A stretch of DNA of 64,000 bases from Stappia sp. (GCF_040110915.1 NZ_CP157793.1:3050939-3114938); one strand, 5' to 3'. Counted from the stretch's first letter, positions 8,058-19,772 are shown. The notes: generated by a model not told the origin, from the sequence alone. Translations and numbers: made by a program.

Positions 8058-10469
8058 ATGACACGACATTCAGCACGCGTGCGGCAGGGTCTCGCCTTCA
8101 CCACCCTTGCGGGCCTGGCGATCATCGCGCTCGCGATGGCGGCGATCGGGGCGAGCGGCCTCACATCGATCCGCACCCTGTCGGCGCATCTCGGCGCCGC
8201 CTCGACGGCCAGCGAGACACTGGACGGCATCCGCGCGGTGATGGTGCGCGCCAACGCCTTTCTGGCCGGTGGCACGCCGGAGGCCCAGACCGCTCTGACG
8301 CAGGTGATCGCGGACGAGCGCGGCCGGCTGGCCCGCGCCACGGAGCGTCTCGCCGACGACGCCGCCCGGGCGGAGTTCACGGCCATTGTCGCCGGGCTCG
8401 ACGCGGTTCCCGCCCAGGCGGCCGAGGTCGCCGCGACCCGCGCGGCCTATCGCGACAACGCCGAGACGCTGGAGGCGCTGGCGGTGGCGAGCGAACGCGC
8501 CGTCGCCGAAACGGCGGATGCCGTGCGTCAGGCCACGCTGTCCTTCCGCTCCGAGGAAGCCGTCGTCCAGGGGCCCTTCGCCAAGGCCGCGGGGCTCGCC
8601 CGGGAGATCGACCGCATCGGCGCCGCGCTGGACCAGTTGGGTACCGCAGTGGCCGAGGGGCTGCTGCCCGACCCCCTCGCCGACACCGCCGCGAGCCTGA
8701 GCGCCACGGCGAAGCGCATGCGCTTCAAGGTGCCGCCGCCGGCCCGCCCGGCGCTCGGACAATTGACCGCCCCGCTGTCCGACATCGAGGCGCTGCTCGC
8801 CGAGGCGGCGGACGGATCACTTTCGGACAGCCAGAAGTCCCTCTTCGCACAGGCGCGCGCCGAGGCCGACGCCGCGCTGGCGGCGCTCGCCCAGGCCGGG
8901 CTCGCGCCGCTCGCCGAGACGATCGACGCGCAGGCCCGCATCGAACAGGGCGGGGCCATGCTGGATACGCTCGACGGCCATGTGACGGCGGCCGCCCGCA
9001 TTCTCACCGATCTGCGGCTCGCGGTGGTGGCGTTTCGCGGCGATCCCGGGCCCGAGGCGCGCGAGGCGCTGACCGCCGAGATCCACAAGTTCGCCGTGCG
9101 CGTCGAGGCCGCCCGCACCGAAGTCGCGGGACAGGCCGACTGGGACACGCTGCTGGCGCCGCTCGCCGAACAGGCGCGCGTGCTGGAAGGCGACGTGCCG
9201 GGGATCACCGAGGCGATGATCGCCCAGCGGGCGAGCGACCGCCGCGCGGCAGACGCCATGGCGACGGCCCTGAGCGAGATTTCCGCGTCGGTGCGCGCCG
9301 GTGTCGCGCGCATCGAGACCCGCGCCGCCGAGGATGCCCGCGCCGCGCTGTGGACCATCGCGATTGCCTTTCTCTTTGGTGCTGGGTGTCTCGCGGCCGC
9401 CGCCTTCGGCGTGCTTGCCCGCGTGCTCAAGCCGCTGCGCCGGATGACCGACAGCATGCACCGGCTCGGCGAGGGCGATCTCTCCGTCCCGGTCGAGGGC
9501 ACGGAACGCTCCGACGAGCTCGGCCTGATGGCCCGCGCGGTCGCCGCCTTCCGCACGGGGCTGGTCGAGCGCGAGCGTCTGGCCGCAGAGCAGGAGCGCG
9601 AACGCGCTGCCGCCCGCGAGCGCCAGGCCGCGATGGAGGCAATGATCGACGATTTCCGCAGCCAGGCGAGCACCCTCGTCGACGGCGTCGACCGGCTGAT
9701 GGCGGATCTCGACAGCGCCGCGCACGAGCTGACCGGCATCGCCGACACGGCCACCTCGAGCACCGCCGAAGCCCGGGAGGCCTGCCAGCTCGCGCATCGC
9801 GAGGTCGCGAGCACGGCCGAAGCTGCGGACGGCGTGACCGGGTCCATCGAGGAAATCACGATGCGGATCGGCGAGACCATCGCGACGATCGGCGACGCCG
9901 CGCGCCGCGCGGAAAGCACCAACGCCTCGGTCGCGGATCTGGCCGAGGCCGCGCAGGACATCGGCAAGGTGGTCAAGCTGATCACGGATATCGCCGAGCA
10001 GACCAACATGCTGGCGCTCAACGCCACCATCGAGGCGGCGCGCGCCGGAGACGCCGGCAAGGGCTTCGCCGTGGTCGCCTCCGAAGTGAAACAGCTCGCC
10101 GGACAGACGGCCAAGGCCACCGTGTCGATCTCCGACCAGATCCGCAAGGTCCAGGCGTCCACAAACGAAGCCGTCGACGCCATCGCCCGGATCGCCGAAA
10201 CCATGGCCGCCGCCAGCGGCTCCACCTCGGCCATCGCGGAGGCCGTGGACCGCCAGCGCGGGGCCACGCAATCGATCAGCGCCTCGGCGGAAACCGCGAG
10301 CAACGGCACCCGCGACGTCGTCAGCAACATCGACCGGGCGATGACGGCGGTGGAACGCACCCGCTCCTCGTCGGAACGCGTCGATGCGACCAGCACGCAG
10401 GTGATCGAGATGAACCAGCGCCTGCGCGAGACGGTGGAGACCTTCCTGCAGCGCGTCGCCGCCGCCTGA
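8058..10469 (+). CDS. Methyl-accepting chemotaxis protein
   Basis: An 803-residue chemoreceptor. A first membrane helix lies near residues 12-32, followed by a large helical periplasmic region of about 400 residues, a second membrane helix near 431-455, a HAMP domain ([19 protein letters not shown]), and a cytoplasmic signalling domain. The conserved hairpin tip, [18 protein letters not shown], begins near residue 645 and is the binding site for CheA and CheW. The periplasmic part is rich in alanine and helices and does not match a ligand-binding domain that can be named by eye, so the ligand is unknown. It stands alone, with no chemotaxis genes nearby. Confidence 0.92.
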   Translation: MTRHSARVRQGLAFTTLAGLAIIALAMAAIGASGLTSIRTLSAHLGAASTASETLDGIRAVMVRANAFLAGGTPEAQTALTQVIADERGRLARATERLADDAARAEFTAIVAGLDAVPAQAAEVAATRAAYRDNAETLEALAVASERAVAETADAVRQATLSFRSEEAVVQGPFAKAAGLAREIDRIGAALDQLGTAVAEGLLPDPLADTAASLSATAKRMRFKVPPPARPALGQLTAPLSDIEALLAEAADGSLSDSQKSLFAQARAEADAALAALAQAGLAPLAETIDAQARIEQGGAMLDTLDGHVTAAARILTDLRLAVVAFRGDPGPEAREALTAEIHKFAVRVEAARTEVAGQADWDTLLAPLAEQARVLEGDVPGITEAMIAQRASDRRAADAMATALSEISASVRAGVARIETRAAEDARAALWTIAIAFLFGAGCLAAAAFGVLARVLKPLRRMTDSMHRLGEGDLSVPVEGTERSDELGLMARAVAAFRTGLVERERLAAEQERERAAARERQAAMEAMIDDFRSQASTLVDGVDRLMADLDSAAHELTGIADTATSSTAEAREACQLAHREVASTAEAADGVTGSIEEITMRIGETIATIGDAARRAESTNASVADLAEAAQDIGKVVKLITDIAEQTNMLALNATIEAARAGDAGKGFAVVASEVKQLAGQTAKATVSISDQIRKVQASTNEAVDAIARIAETMAAASGSTSAIAEAVDRQRGATQSISASAETASNGTRDVVSNIDRAMTAVERTRSSSERVDATSTQVIEMNQRLRETVETFLQRVAAA

Positions 10470-10541
10470 CGGTCCGGGGCGAAACCCGGCGGAACGAGCG
10501 CGATCTTGACCCTTCCCGTGCCCGCCGTCATCGTGAGCGCC

Positions 10542-11306
10542 ATGGTCAAGGGCGTGCTGATCGACATTGCCGGCGTCGTGACGTCCGGCGAGACGCTGCT
10601 GCCCGGCGCCCGCGCCGCGCTCGCGCGGCTCGATGCCGCCGGCCTGCCCTACCGCTTCGTGACCAACACCACCCGCAAGCCGGTGCGCGCCCTGCTGGCG
10701 CAATTCGCCGCCCACGATCTCGACGTCGCGCGCGACCATGTCTTCACCCCGGCACAGGCCGCCGTTGCCTGGCTCGGCGGGAACGGCTACGCCCCGCATC
10801 TGCTCATCCACGCCGATCTGATGAAGGACTTCGCCCCCTGCCGCACCACCGGTCCCCGGGCCGTGGTCGTCGGCGACGCGGGACCCGCCTTCACCTACGC
10901 GAGCCTCAACGCCGCATTCCGCCAGATCGTCGACGGCGCTCCCTTCCTGGCGCTGGCCACCAATCGCGTCTTCCGCGACACCGACGGCGAACTCAGCCTG
11001 GATGCCGGCGCCTTCGTCACCGCGCTGGAACATGCCAGCGAGACCTCGGCCAGGGTGCTCGGCAAGCCGGCCCCCGCCTTCTTCGCGGCGGCCGCGGCAA
11101 GCATGGAGCTGAAGCTCTCAGACGTCGCCATGATCGGCGACGATGCCGAGGCCGATGTGGCCGGCGCCTTGCGCGCCGGGGCCGGTACGGCGCTCCTGGT
11201 GCGAAGCGGCAAGTATCGCAAGGGCGACGAAGGCCGCGCCACGCCCGCCCCTTCCGCGACGGTGGCGGATATCGGCGCCGCGGTGGACCGCCTGCTTGGG
11301 CCCTGA
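10542..11306 (+). CDS. HAD-superfamily subfamily IIA phosphatase (LHPP/HDHD2-like)
   Basis: A 254-residue HAD hydrolase. Motif I is GVLIDIAGVV, in which the second Asp of the usual DxD is replaced by Ala, as in the LHPP and HDHD2 branch where Ser or a similar residue sits there. Motif II is FVTNTTRKP, a Lys lies in LGKPAPAFF, and motif III/IV is MIGDDAEADVAGALRAG. The C2-type cap fits a subfamily IIA enzyme acting on small phosphate esters or phospho-amino compounds; the substrate is unknown. The ATG at 10542 is preferred over an upstream TTG because the protein family begins directly before motif I. It is 72 bp after the chemoreceptor gene and codirectional. Confidence 0.82.
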   Translation: MVKGVLIDIAGVVTSGETLLPGARAALARLDAAGLPYRFVTNTTRKPVRALLAQFAAHDLDVARDHVFTPAQAAVAWLGGNGYAPHLLIHADLMKDFAPCRTTGPRAVVVGDAGPAFTYASLNAAFRQIVDGAPFLALATNRVFRDTDGELSLDAGAFVTALEHASETSARVLGKPAPAFFAAAAASMELKLSDVAMIGDDAEADVAGALRAGAGTALLVRSGKYRKGDEGRATPAPSATVADIGAAVDRLLGP

Positions 11307-11451
11307 CCCGCCGCGCCCCGGCGCCCATGCCGGGCGCCGATCTCCCGCAATCGATGCTCCCCGGCATTTATATCCGTAGTATTACTTGGTAAGACGGCGA
11401 GCGACCTGATACCACTTGGGGTCGAAACCAACAGCGGAGGAACGGCACGAC

Positions 11452-13209
<1,758 letters not shown>

Positions 13210-13226
13210 CGCCACGCCTGTGATGG

Positions 13227-13264
13227 CACACTCTCCCCGGCGCTTCGGTGCCGGGGAGAGTGTG
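13227..13264. terminator. Strong hairpin between convergent ilvD and icd
   Basis: A 15-bp perfect stem: CACACTCTCCCCGGC at 13227-13241 pairs with its complement at 13250-13264 across an 8-nt loop. It starts 18 bp after the ilvD stop. There is no T-run, so it may act as a transcript-stabilising or Rho-linked end rather than a classic intrinsic terminator, possibly for both strands. Confidence 0.6.
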
Positions 13265-13410
13265 GCGATACGGTCAGGCGAACTCCCACCAGGGAACGAC
13301 AAGGGCGGCGGAGCCCGAAAGCGCCGCCGCCCTGCCCGTCGGCGCCCGCCCGTCCAGGCGCCGACATACTCGTGCAGGCGCGTTCCCGCGCGCCCCGCTT
13401 ACTGTCCCTC

Positions 13411-14910
13411 TTACTGGCCCTGCCCCAGCGAATAGCCGAGTTGGCCGTCGAACTCGTAAAGATGCTCGGTCTTCACGAAATCGATGCCGGCCTTGGCAAG
13501 CTGCGTCAGCAGCGCCGCCACCTGCGCCGATTGGCCCGTGCCGTCGAACATGAAGCGGCAGCGCCAGTGATCGGTCGCGAAGGTCTCCGGCAGTCCCTCC
13601 GGCCAGACCTTGGTGCCCCGGTTGGTGATCAGGATCAAATCCAGCCCCTCAACCGCGTTCGCCGACTTGAGCGCCGCGGCGAGCGCATCCGCATCCGCCT
13701 CGCGCCAGTGCACGAAGACGTCGACGCCGACGAGCGTCTTGACCTGCGGCGCCGGCCGGCGCGGCGGCGCGATCTCGACCGGCCTGGCGTCGAGCGCATA
13801 GGAGACGGCGGGAAGTGTGCGCGGGCTCTCGCCGAGCCGCGCGATCACGGCCTCGGCGAAGGCATCCGTGCCGACCTTCTCCGCGCTGTCGCCCGCCTTG
13901 TGGATGTCGGCGGTGTGAATGCCGTCCTCGATGGTCTTGAGCCAGGCGTTGTGGATCTTGCTTGCGATCTCCGGCTGGCCGACGTGGACCAGCATCTGCA
14001 CGCCGGCGAGCAGCAGGCCGGACGGGTTGGCGACATTCTGCCCGGCGATGTCGGGCGCGGAGCCGTGGATCGCCTCGAACATCGCGCAATGCTCGCCCAC
14101 ATTGGCCGAGGCGCCGAGCCCTACCGAGCCGCTGATCTCGGCGGCAACGTCGGAGATGATGTCGCCATAGAGGTTGGAGGTCACGATCACGTCGAAGATC
14201 TCGGGCCTGGCCGCCAGCCGCGCGGTGCCGATGTCGATGATCCAGTGATCGGTCTCGATCTCCGGATACTCCGCCGCGATCTCGTCGAACACCTTGTGAA
14301 ACAGACCGTCGGTCAGTTTCATGATGTTGTCCTTGGAGAAGCAGGAGACCTTCTTGCGGCCGTTCGCCCGGGCATAGTCGAAGGCATAGCGCACGATGCG
14401 CTCCGTGCCCGGCCGCGAGACGAGCTTCAGGCACTGGTAGACCTCGTCGGTCTGGCGATGCTCGATGCCGGCGTAAAGATCCTCCTCGTTCTCGCGCACG
14501 ATCACCACATCCATGTCCGGATGCTTGGTGGCGACGAAGGGCGACAGCGCCGCGCAGGGCCGGACGTTGGCGAAAAGGCCGAGCGTCTTGCGGATCGTCA
14601 CGTTGAGGGACTTGTAGCCCTTGCCCTGCGGCGTGGTGATCGGCGCCTTGAAGAAGACCTTGGTGCGGCGCAGCACATCCCAGGATTCCGGCGCGATGCC
14701 CGAGGTCAGGCCCTGCTCGTAGACCGCCTCGCCGATCTCGATTTCCTCCGGCGCCAGCCGCGCGCCGGCGGCCGTCAGCACCTTGAGCGCGGCCGACATG
14801 ATCTCCGGGCCGATGCCGTCGCCATGGGCGATGGCGATCGGCACGGCGTCGGATGCGCCGATGGACCCGGTATCGGAGGAAGCGGCACGGGCCGCGGGAT
14901 GCACGTTCAT
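13411..14910 (-). CDS. icd: Isocitrate dehydrogenase, Thermus-type long form
   Basis: A 499-residue decarboxylating dehydrogenase of the isocitrate/isopropylmalate family. It begins with AIAHGDGIGPEIM, followed by the substrate loop SLNVTIRKTLGLFANVRP, the ENEEDLYAGIEH segment, the metal site NLYGDIISDVAAEISG, and the cofactor region EAIHGSAPDIAGQNVANP. The extra C-terminal domain of about 150 residues (VGVDVFVHWREAD onward) is characteristic of the Thermus thermophilus-type enzyme found in some alphaproteobacteria, in place of the shorter E. coli type. It oxidises isocitrate to 2-oxoglutarate in the citric acid cycle. The ATG at 14910 follows GGAGACGACAGA. A LysR regulator lies divergent, 160 bp away. 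Confidence 0.88.
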   Translation of the reverse strand: MNVHPAARAASSDTGSIGASDAVPIAIAHGDGIGPEIMSAALKVLTAAGARLAPEEIEIGEAVYEQGLTSGIAPESWDVLRRTKVFFKAPITTPQGKGYKSLNVTIRKTLGLFANVRPCAALSPFVATKHPDMDVVIVRENEEDLYAGIEHRQTDEVYQCLKLVSRPGTERIVRYAFDYARANGRKKVSCFSKDNIMKLTDGLFHKVFDEIAAEYPEIETDHWIIDIGTARLAARPEIFDVIVTSNLYGDIISDVAAEISGSVGLGASANVGEHCAMFEAIHGSAPDIAGQNVANPSGLLLAGVQMLVHVGQPEIASKIHNAWLKTIEDGIHTADIHKAGDSAEKVGTDAFAEAVIARLGESPRTLPAVSYALDARPVEIAPPRRPAPQVKTLVGVDVFVHWREADADALAAALKSANAVEGLDLILITNRGTKVWPEGLPETFATDHWRCRFMFDGTGQSAQVAALLTQLAKAGIDFVKTEHLYEFDGQLGYSLGQGQ

Positions 14911-15043
14911 TCTGTCGTCTCCGGCTAGCAATACCCGAGGGGGAGGACGCGGACGGTGCGCGGCGCGCGGCGCGCACGGCGATCCGCCGATCGGGCGATG
15001 GCGGCGACCGTAGACAGGGCCGATGAATTTGATAAATGAATTG

Positions 15044-15054
15044 TGATCGCATCA
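15044..15054. promoter_or_regulatory. TGAT-CGC-ATCA dyad in icd/lysR divergent promoter
   Basis: A perfect inverted repeat with a 3-nt centre, 17 bp before the LysR start, in an AT-rich patch (15020-15060). LysR proteins often bind dyads near their own divergent promoter, so it is a candidate autoregulatory site. The evidence is position and symmetry only. Confidence 0.3.
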
Positions 15055-15070
15055 TCCATTGGCAAAACTC

Positions 15071-15967
15071 ATGAAGGCACTGCCCGAAACCGTCGACCTG
15101 CCGCTGCTGCGCGCGTTCGTTCTTGTAGCCCGCACGGGCAGCTTCACCCGCGCCGGCGTGGAGCTGTTCCGAAGCCAGTCCGCCGTGTCGCTGCAGATCC
15201 GCAAGCTGGAGACCGCGCTCGGCGCCCGCCTCTTCCGCCGCAGCGCCCGCGCGGTGGTGCTGACGCCGGCGGGCGAGCGGCTGTTCGACTACGCGAACCG
15301 CATCCTCGAACTGCACACGCAGGTGCTCGCCGCCTTCCGCGAGGGCGAGGTGGCGGGGCTGGTGCGCCTCGGCACGCCGGAGGATTTCGCCACGACGGAT
15401 CTCTCCACGGTGCTCGCCGCCTTCGCCGCCAGCCATCCGGGCGTCCAGCTCGAGGTGACCTGCGACCTGACGCTGAACCTGATCGACCTGTTTCGCGCCG
15501 GCGCGCTCGACGTCGCCCTGCTGAAGCGGGAGCCGAGCGGCCCCGTCGACGGGCAGCGGGTCTGGCGCGAGCCGCTCGTCTGGGTCGCCGCCAGCCCCGA
15601 GGCCTTTGCCCTGCGCGAAACGGTCCCGCTGGTGGTGAGCCCCGAGCCCTGCGTCTACCGCAAACGCGCCTTCGACGCGTTGGCGGCCACCGGCCGACGG
15701 GCGCGGGCCGCCTATGTCTGCGGCGCGCTGACGGGCGCGCTCGCCGCCGTGCGCGCCGGGCTGGGCGTGACGGTGCTGCCGCGCCACATGGCCCCGGCCG
15801 ATCTGGCGCTCGACGCAGGTCACGCCATGCCGGCGCTGGCCGACACCGAGATCGTGCTGCAAACCGCCTCCGACGCCGGGCTGACCGCGCGCCGCCTCGC
15901 CGATCACATCGCCCGCGCCTTCGGCGACGAGACCCGTGCGCCCGCGAAGGAGCTCGAACCGGCGTGA
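15071..15967 (+). CDS. LysR-family transcriptional regulator
   Basis: A 298-residue LysR regulator. The N-terminal winged helix-turn-helix (about residues 8-66) contains LRAFVLVARTGSFTRAG, RSQSAVSLQIRKLE and LFRRSARAVVLTPAGERL. The rest is a periplasmic-binding-protein-like effector domain starting at VRLGTPEDFA. The ATG at 15071 is used in place of an upstream TTG at 15059. It is divergent from the isocitrate dehydrogenase gene, which is a possible but unproven target. The effector is unknown. Confidence 0.9.
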   Translation: MKALPETVDLPLLRAFVLVARTGSFTRAGVELFRSQSAVSLQIRKLETALGARLFRRSARAVVLTPAGERLFDYANRILELHTQVLAAFREGEVAGLVRLGTPEDFATTDLSTVLAAFAASHPGVQLEVTCDLTLNLIDLFRAGALDVALLKREPSGPVDGQRVWREPLVWVAASPEAFALRETVPLVVSPEPCVYRKRAFDALAATGRRARAAYVCGALTGALAAVRAGLGVTVLPRHMAPADLALDAGHAMPALADTEIVLQTASDAGLTARRLADHIARAFGDETRAPAKELEPA

Positions 15968-16218
15968 ATCCGGCCGCACCCGCGCCGCCTTCGAGCCCCC
16001 CGGTCTCTTGGCCTTTAGTCCGCTTGCCGGCGCCCCCCGCATTTCCGATGCTTGAAGCGGGAAGGCATGGCGCTACGCGCATATTCCCCTGCCCTCAAAC
16101 CCGCGCGGAACGGGAGGCCGCATGCGGGAAGCGCGACCGGACGGCAAGTGCCGTGCCCAGTTGCACGTTGCATTGCCGCACGGGGGACGCGTATGGTCGC
16201 TCCCGGCGAGTGCACGAC

Positions 16219-16956
16219 ATGACCTTCGGCGACACGCCCCTTCACGACATGACACCCGGCGCCATGGCGAAATTCCTGATCATCGACGATCATCCGCTGT
16301 TTCGCGAGGCGCTGCACAGCGCCGTGGAACTCGCCTACCCGGCCGCCGACACGCGCGATGCCGCATCGCTCGACGAGGCCTGCCGCATTCTGGAGGAGGA
16401 TGCGGGCTTCGACCTCGCCCTGCTCGATCTCAACATTCCCGGCGTCAAGGGCATGGACGGCCTGCTGCATCTGCGCACGCATTTCCCGCGCCTGCCCGTG
16501 GTGGTCGTCTCCGGCCACGAGGACCCTCGGATCGTGTCCCAGGTGATGGCCTATGGCGCGGCCGGTTTCCTGCCGAAATCGGCGCGCAAGGCGACGCTGG
16601 CCGACGCGATCCAGCAGGTCATCAACGGCGCGGTCTTCGTGCCTCAGGACCTCCAGGGCGACGAGGCCTCCCGCCTCGACGCCCATGTCGAGGAGATGAT
16701 CCGGCGGGTGAGCAGCCTGACGCCGCAACAGCTCAAGGTTCTGCGGATGCTGTGCGACGGCCTTCTCAACAAGCAGATCGCCTATGAACTGCAGGTCGGC
16801 GAGACGACCGTGAAGGCGCATGTCTCGGAGATCCTGCGCAAGCTCAACGTCTTCAGCCGGACACAGGCGGTGATCGAGATCGCCCGGCTCGATGCGCTCA
16901 CCGGCCTCGGCGCCCTCGCGCGGGCCCGGGACGACGCCCCGCCCGACCGGGTCTGA
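16219..16956 (+). CDS. LuxR/NarL-type response regulator
   Basis: A 245-residue two-component regulator. The receiver domain has the acidic pair in IIDDHPLFREAL (Asp23, Asp24), the phosphorylated Asp70 in LLDLNIPG, and Lys in LPKSARKATL. A LuxR helix-turn-helix near residues 170-235 contains LTPQQLKVLRMLCDGLLNKQ and GETTVKAHVSEILRKLNV. The start may instead be the ATG at 16249 or 16264; 16219 is the first in a run of in-frame ATGs. It converges on the FIST/histidine kinase operon 53 bp away, so that kinase is the most likely partner. Similar LuxR-type regulators accompany FIST-associated kinases in other bacteria. Confidence 0.88.
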   Translation: MTFGDTPLHDMTPGAMAKFLIIDDHPLFREALHSAVELAYPAADTRDAASLDEACRILEEDAGFDLALLDLNIPGVKGMDGLLHLRTHFPRLPVVVVSGHEDPRIVSQVMAYGAAGFLPKSARKATLADAIQQVINGAVFVPQDLQGDEASRLDAHVEEMIRRVSSLTPQQLKVLRMLCDGLLNKQIAYELQVGETTVKAHVSEILRKLNVFSRTQAVIEIARLDALTGLGALARARDDAPPDRV

Positions 16957-17009
16957 GGTCAGGTTCCCCGGCGCCATCCGGTCACCCGCCCCCCCGGCCC
17001 TTGCGGCCT

Positions 17010-18365
17010 TCACGCGTCGTCGCGCGCCATCAGCATATGCGTCATGAGGGCGCGCAGCTGCGCCGGTTTCACCGGCTTTGTCATCACCTCCGCCTTGAGC
17101 GCGGCGGCCTGCGCGAGCACCGGCTCCGCCGCATCCGCCGTCGCCAGGATGGCCGGAACCCGGCGCGTCAGGCGCGCGCACACCGCACGGACGACCCGGG
17201 TGCCGAGATCGCCGCGGTCGAGATGCTGATCGGCGATGATCAGATCGGGTGCCCAGCCGCCGCCCTCGAGGGTCGCGACCGCCGCCTCCTGCGTGCGCGC
17301 CACGCGAAAGACGCAGCCCCAGGTCTCCAGCAGCGTCGACATGGCGCGGATCACGTCGCCGTCGTTCTCCACCAAAAGGACCCGGCGCCCCTTGAGCGCG
17401 CCGTCCGTGCCGGAGCGCGCCGGCGGGGCCGGACGCTGCGGCGGATCGGCCGGCGGCGGACAATGGGGCGCGAGAATGCGGAAGCGGCTGCCCTTGTCCA
17501 CTTCCGACATCAGCGAAAGATCGTGCCCCAGCGCCTCCACCAGCCGCTTGACGATGGACAGGCCGAGCCCGAGCGCGCATTGCCCGTCGCTCCCGCTTCC
17601 CGGATTGGCGCCGCGATGGAACTCGTCGAAGATCCGCTCGTGCTGCGCCAGCGGGATGCCGCAGCCGGTGTCGACCACCTCGATCATCACCCGCGCGCCG
17701 CGCCGCCGGGTGCCGATCAGCACGCCCCCCTGATCGGTGTAGCGGATGGCGTTGGAGATCAGGTTCTGCAGGATGCGGCGCAACATGGTGCGGTCGGACC
17801 AGACATGGGCGTCGGCGATGGCGGTCTGCAGCCGCAACCCCTTGGCCTCGGCGGTGGGCCGCAGGTCCGACAGGAGCGAGGCGACCACCGGCGCGAGCGG
17901 CACGGCCGCGTAGTCGGGCACGGTCACCCCGGCATCCAGACGCGAGATGTCGAGCAGCGTGTGCAAAAGCTCATGCATCGTGTCGAGCGAGCGCTCGACC
18001 TGCGCCACCATCGCGCGCCCGCGCTCGCTCTCCTGCAGGTCGTGCAGCGCCGACATGGTGAGTTGCGCCGCATGCAGGGGCTGCAGCACGTCGTGGCTGG
18101 CGGCGGCCAGAAAGCGGGTCTTGGAGGCGTCCGCGCGCTCGGAGATCTCCTTCTGGCGGGCGAGTTCGGCGTTGGCGCGTTCCAGATTGCGCAGGGTGGT
18201 GGTGAGTTCGTCGGTGCGCCGCCGCACCTCCGAGTCCAGCGAGATCGCCGTCTGGAACAGCGAAAAGGCATTGCCCTGCTGATCCATGGCCCGTTCTACC
18301 CGGTGCATCAGCGCCGCGTTGATCTTCTTCAGCCGTTCCGGATCCTGGACGTCGAGCCCGCTCAT
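17010..18365 (-). CDS. Soluble hybrid histidine kinase with C-terminal receiver (NahK-like)
   Basis: A 451-residue kinase without membrane segments. A coiled-coil N-terminus (about residues 1-80) leads to the dimerisation/phosphoacceptor helix with His91 in ASHDVLQPLHAAQ. An ATPase domain follows with LQNLISNAIRYT (N box), DTGCGIP (G1) and GLGLSIVKRL (G2). After a Pro-rich linker there is a receiver domain with LLVENDGDV, Asp379 in IIADQHL and Lys in MTKPVKPAQL. No PAS or GAF sensor domain is present, so sensing probably comes from the FIST protein encoded just upstream, whose TGA overlaps this ATG (ATGA). This matches the NosP-NahK arrangement. Likely output partners are its own receiver and the convergent LuxR-type regulator. 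Confidence 0.9.
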   Translation of the reverse strand: MSGLDVQDPERLKKINAALMHRVERAMDQQGNAFSLFQTAISLDSEVRRRTDELTTTLRNLERANAELARQKEISERADASKTRFLAAASHDVLQPLHAAQLTMSALHDLQESERGRAMVAQVERSLDTMHELLHTLLDISRLDAGVTVPDYAAVPLAPVVASLLSDLRPTAEAKGLRLQTAIADAHVWSDRTMLRRILQNLISNAIRYTDQGGVLIGTRRRGARVMIEVVDTGCGIPLAQHERIFDEFHRGANPGSGSDGQCALGLGLSIVKRLVEALGHDLSLMSEVDKGSRFRILAPHCPPPADPPQRPAPPARSGTDGALKGRRVLLVENDGDVIRAMSTLLETWGCVFRVARTQEAAVATLEGGGWAPDLIIADQHLDRGDLGTRVVRAVCARLTRRVPAILATADAAEPVLAQAAALKAEVMTKPVKPAQLRALMTHMLMARDDA

Positions 18366-19603
18366 GCGCGCCTCTCCACAGTTGCTCCGGTGGCGGCTCC
18401 GTTGGCGGCCCCGGTGCCGAAGGCGATGCCGGTGAAGGTCTGGTTCAGATGCATCGACAGATATTGCTCGCCGTAGGTCGAGAAGCCGACCACATTGTTC
18501 TCGCGGTAGATCCGCGAAATCCTGTGCGTCACCTGCCGGTTGCGCGCATCGATCCGGCGCAGCACGCAATCGAAGCCGAGCACGAAATCGATTCCGCCGA
18601 GCCGCGCGTCGACCGCATCGAAGGCGTCGCGCGTGCTGCGCGTCATGCCGGCGGGCTCGGCGACCGTCATCACGATGCCGTCGTCGATCGCGCAGAAGAA
18701 CGACAGCGACCCGTCCGCGTTCATCTTCTGCACGGAGCGGCAATAGTATTCGCCGCCAACCCGCACCACGAGCGGATGCGAGGCGAAGCTCATCGGCGAG
18801 AGCGCATGCGGGTCCATGCCGATCACCCGGGCGTATTCGGCCGCCGCCGGCGCGGCGTTGAACTCATGTACGACGCGCCGCGAGGGATCGGAGCGCGTGA
18901 CCACGAGCTTCGCCGGCGTCGGCACGAAATTGTCGGTCTTGAACACCTGGAAGGGGATGTCCGTCTCCACCAGAAGCACGAGGGCGCAGTCGGTGGCGAT
19001 CTCCCCGTCGAGGATCAGGGACGTCGCGGAAAAGCGCATGTCGTCGCCGGCCGAGCCGCCGAGCAGCGGGATGTCGTCGAGCGCCCAGTGCAGGGCGGCC
19101 GACACGGCTTCCTCCGCGAAGGACAGCCCGTCGATCAGGCACAGCGCGAAGGCCCTGCCGTCGCCGACGCGTTCCGCGTCCGGGCGGAAGGCGCGCTTGG
19201 CCGCGCCGACCTCGCGCACCATCCGCTCCATGCCCGCGCCGCGAATACCGGCAAGGCGCAGGGCGTCGACGCGAAACCGGTCGGCTGGAAAGAGCACAAC
19301 GACGAGATTGCCTTCGGACAGGCCCTCGCGGGTGACCTCGCCCGACGTCGAGCAGGCCGCATAGCGCAGGCCCGCGCAAGCCTCCGCCATGGCCGCGCAC
19401 ACGGCGTCCGGCGCGATCCGGCTGGCGGAGAAGAAGACCAGCGCGAAGCCGGCGTCGCCGCGCCTGCGCGCCTCGGCGACCGCGCGCCAGAAGCCCGCGT
19501 CCCGGGGATCGGCTGTGCTCAGCACAGCGACCCCGCACGCATGGGTGACCCCGCAGGCGTAGGTCGCCCCGCCCGCATCGGTGATGCCATCCGTCGACCG
19601 CAC
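18362..19603 (-). CDS. FIST-domain sensory protein (NosP-like)
   Basis: A 413-residue cytoplasmic protein with FIST N and FIST C domains. The N half contains FALVFFSASRIAP, AACSTSGEVTREGLSEG and LIDGLSFAEEAV, and the middle has PLLGGSAGDDMRF, all typical of FIST_N. The C half runs from PLVVRVGGEYYCRSVQKM to the terminal GFSTYGEQYLSMHLNQTF. NosP proteins of this family bind haem and control the adjacent NahK-type kinase in response to nitric oxide; whether this one binds haem cannot be read by eye. The GTG start at 19603 is supported by GGGAGGAGACC just before it. It is the first gene of an operon with the hybrid kinase (4-bp overlap) and is divergent from coxG. Confidence 0.85.
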   Translation of the reverse strand: MRSTDGITDAGGATYACGVTHACGVAVLSTADPRDAGFWRAVAEARRRGDAGFALVFFSASRIAPDAVCAAMAEACAGLRYAACSTSGEVTREGLSEGNLVVVLFPADRFRVDALRLAGIRGAGMERMVREVGAAKRAFRPDAERVGDGRAFALCLIDGLSFAEEAVSAALHWALDDIPLLGGSAGDDMRFSATSLILDGEIATDCALVLLVETDIPFQVFKTDNFVPTPAKLVVTRSDPSRRVVHEFNAAPAAAEYARVIGMDPHALSPMSFASHPLVVRVGGEYYCRSVQKMNADGSLSFFCAIDDGIVMTVAEPAGMTRSTRDAFDAVDARLGGIDFVLGFDCVLRRIDARNRQVTHRISRIYRENNVVGFSTYGEQYLSMHLNQTFTGIAFGTGAANGAATGATVERRA

Positions 19604-19761
19604 GGTCTCCTCCCTCGTGCCGATGCGCGCCCGTTCGGATCGGGTCTTTGCGGCACCGGATCAGTCTAGGGGTCCGCCCCCCGATTTCAAGCGCGCCCGC
19701 CGGCCGCTGCGGCAAAACGGCGGCCGTCTCTCTCCCCCTGCCCCGGGCACTCTGCCAGAAA

Positions 19762-19772
19762 GTACAGTGTAC
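19762..19772. promoter_or_regulatory. GTACA-g-TGTAC dyad in the FIST/coxG divergent region
   Basis: An 11-bp inverted repeat with 5-bp arms, about 95 bp before coxG and 160 bp before the FIST gene, in an otherwise GC-rich spacer. It is a weak operator candidate based on symmetry and position only. Confidence 0.22.
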
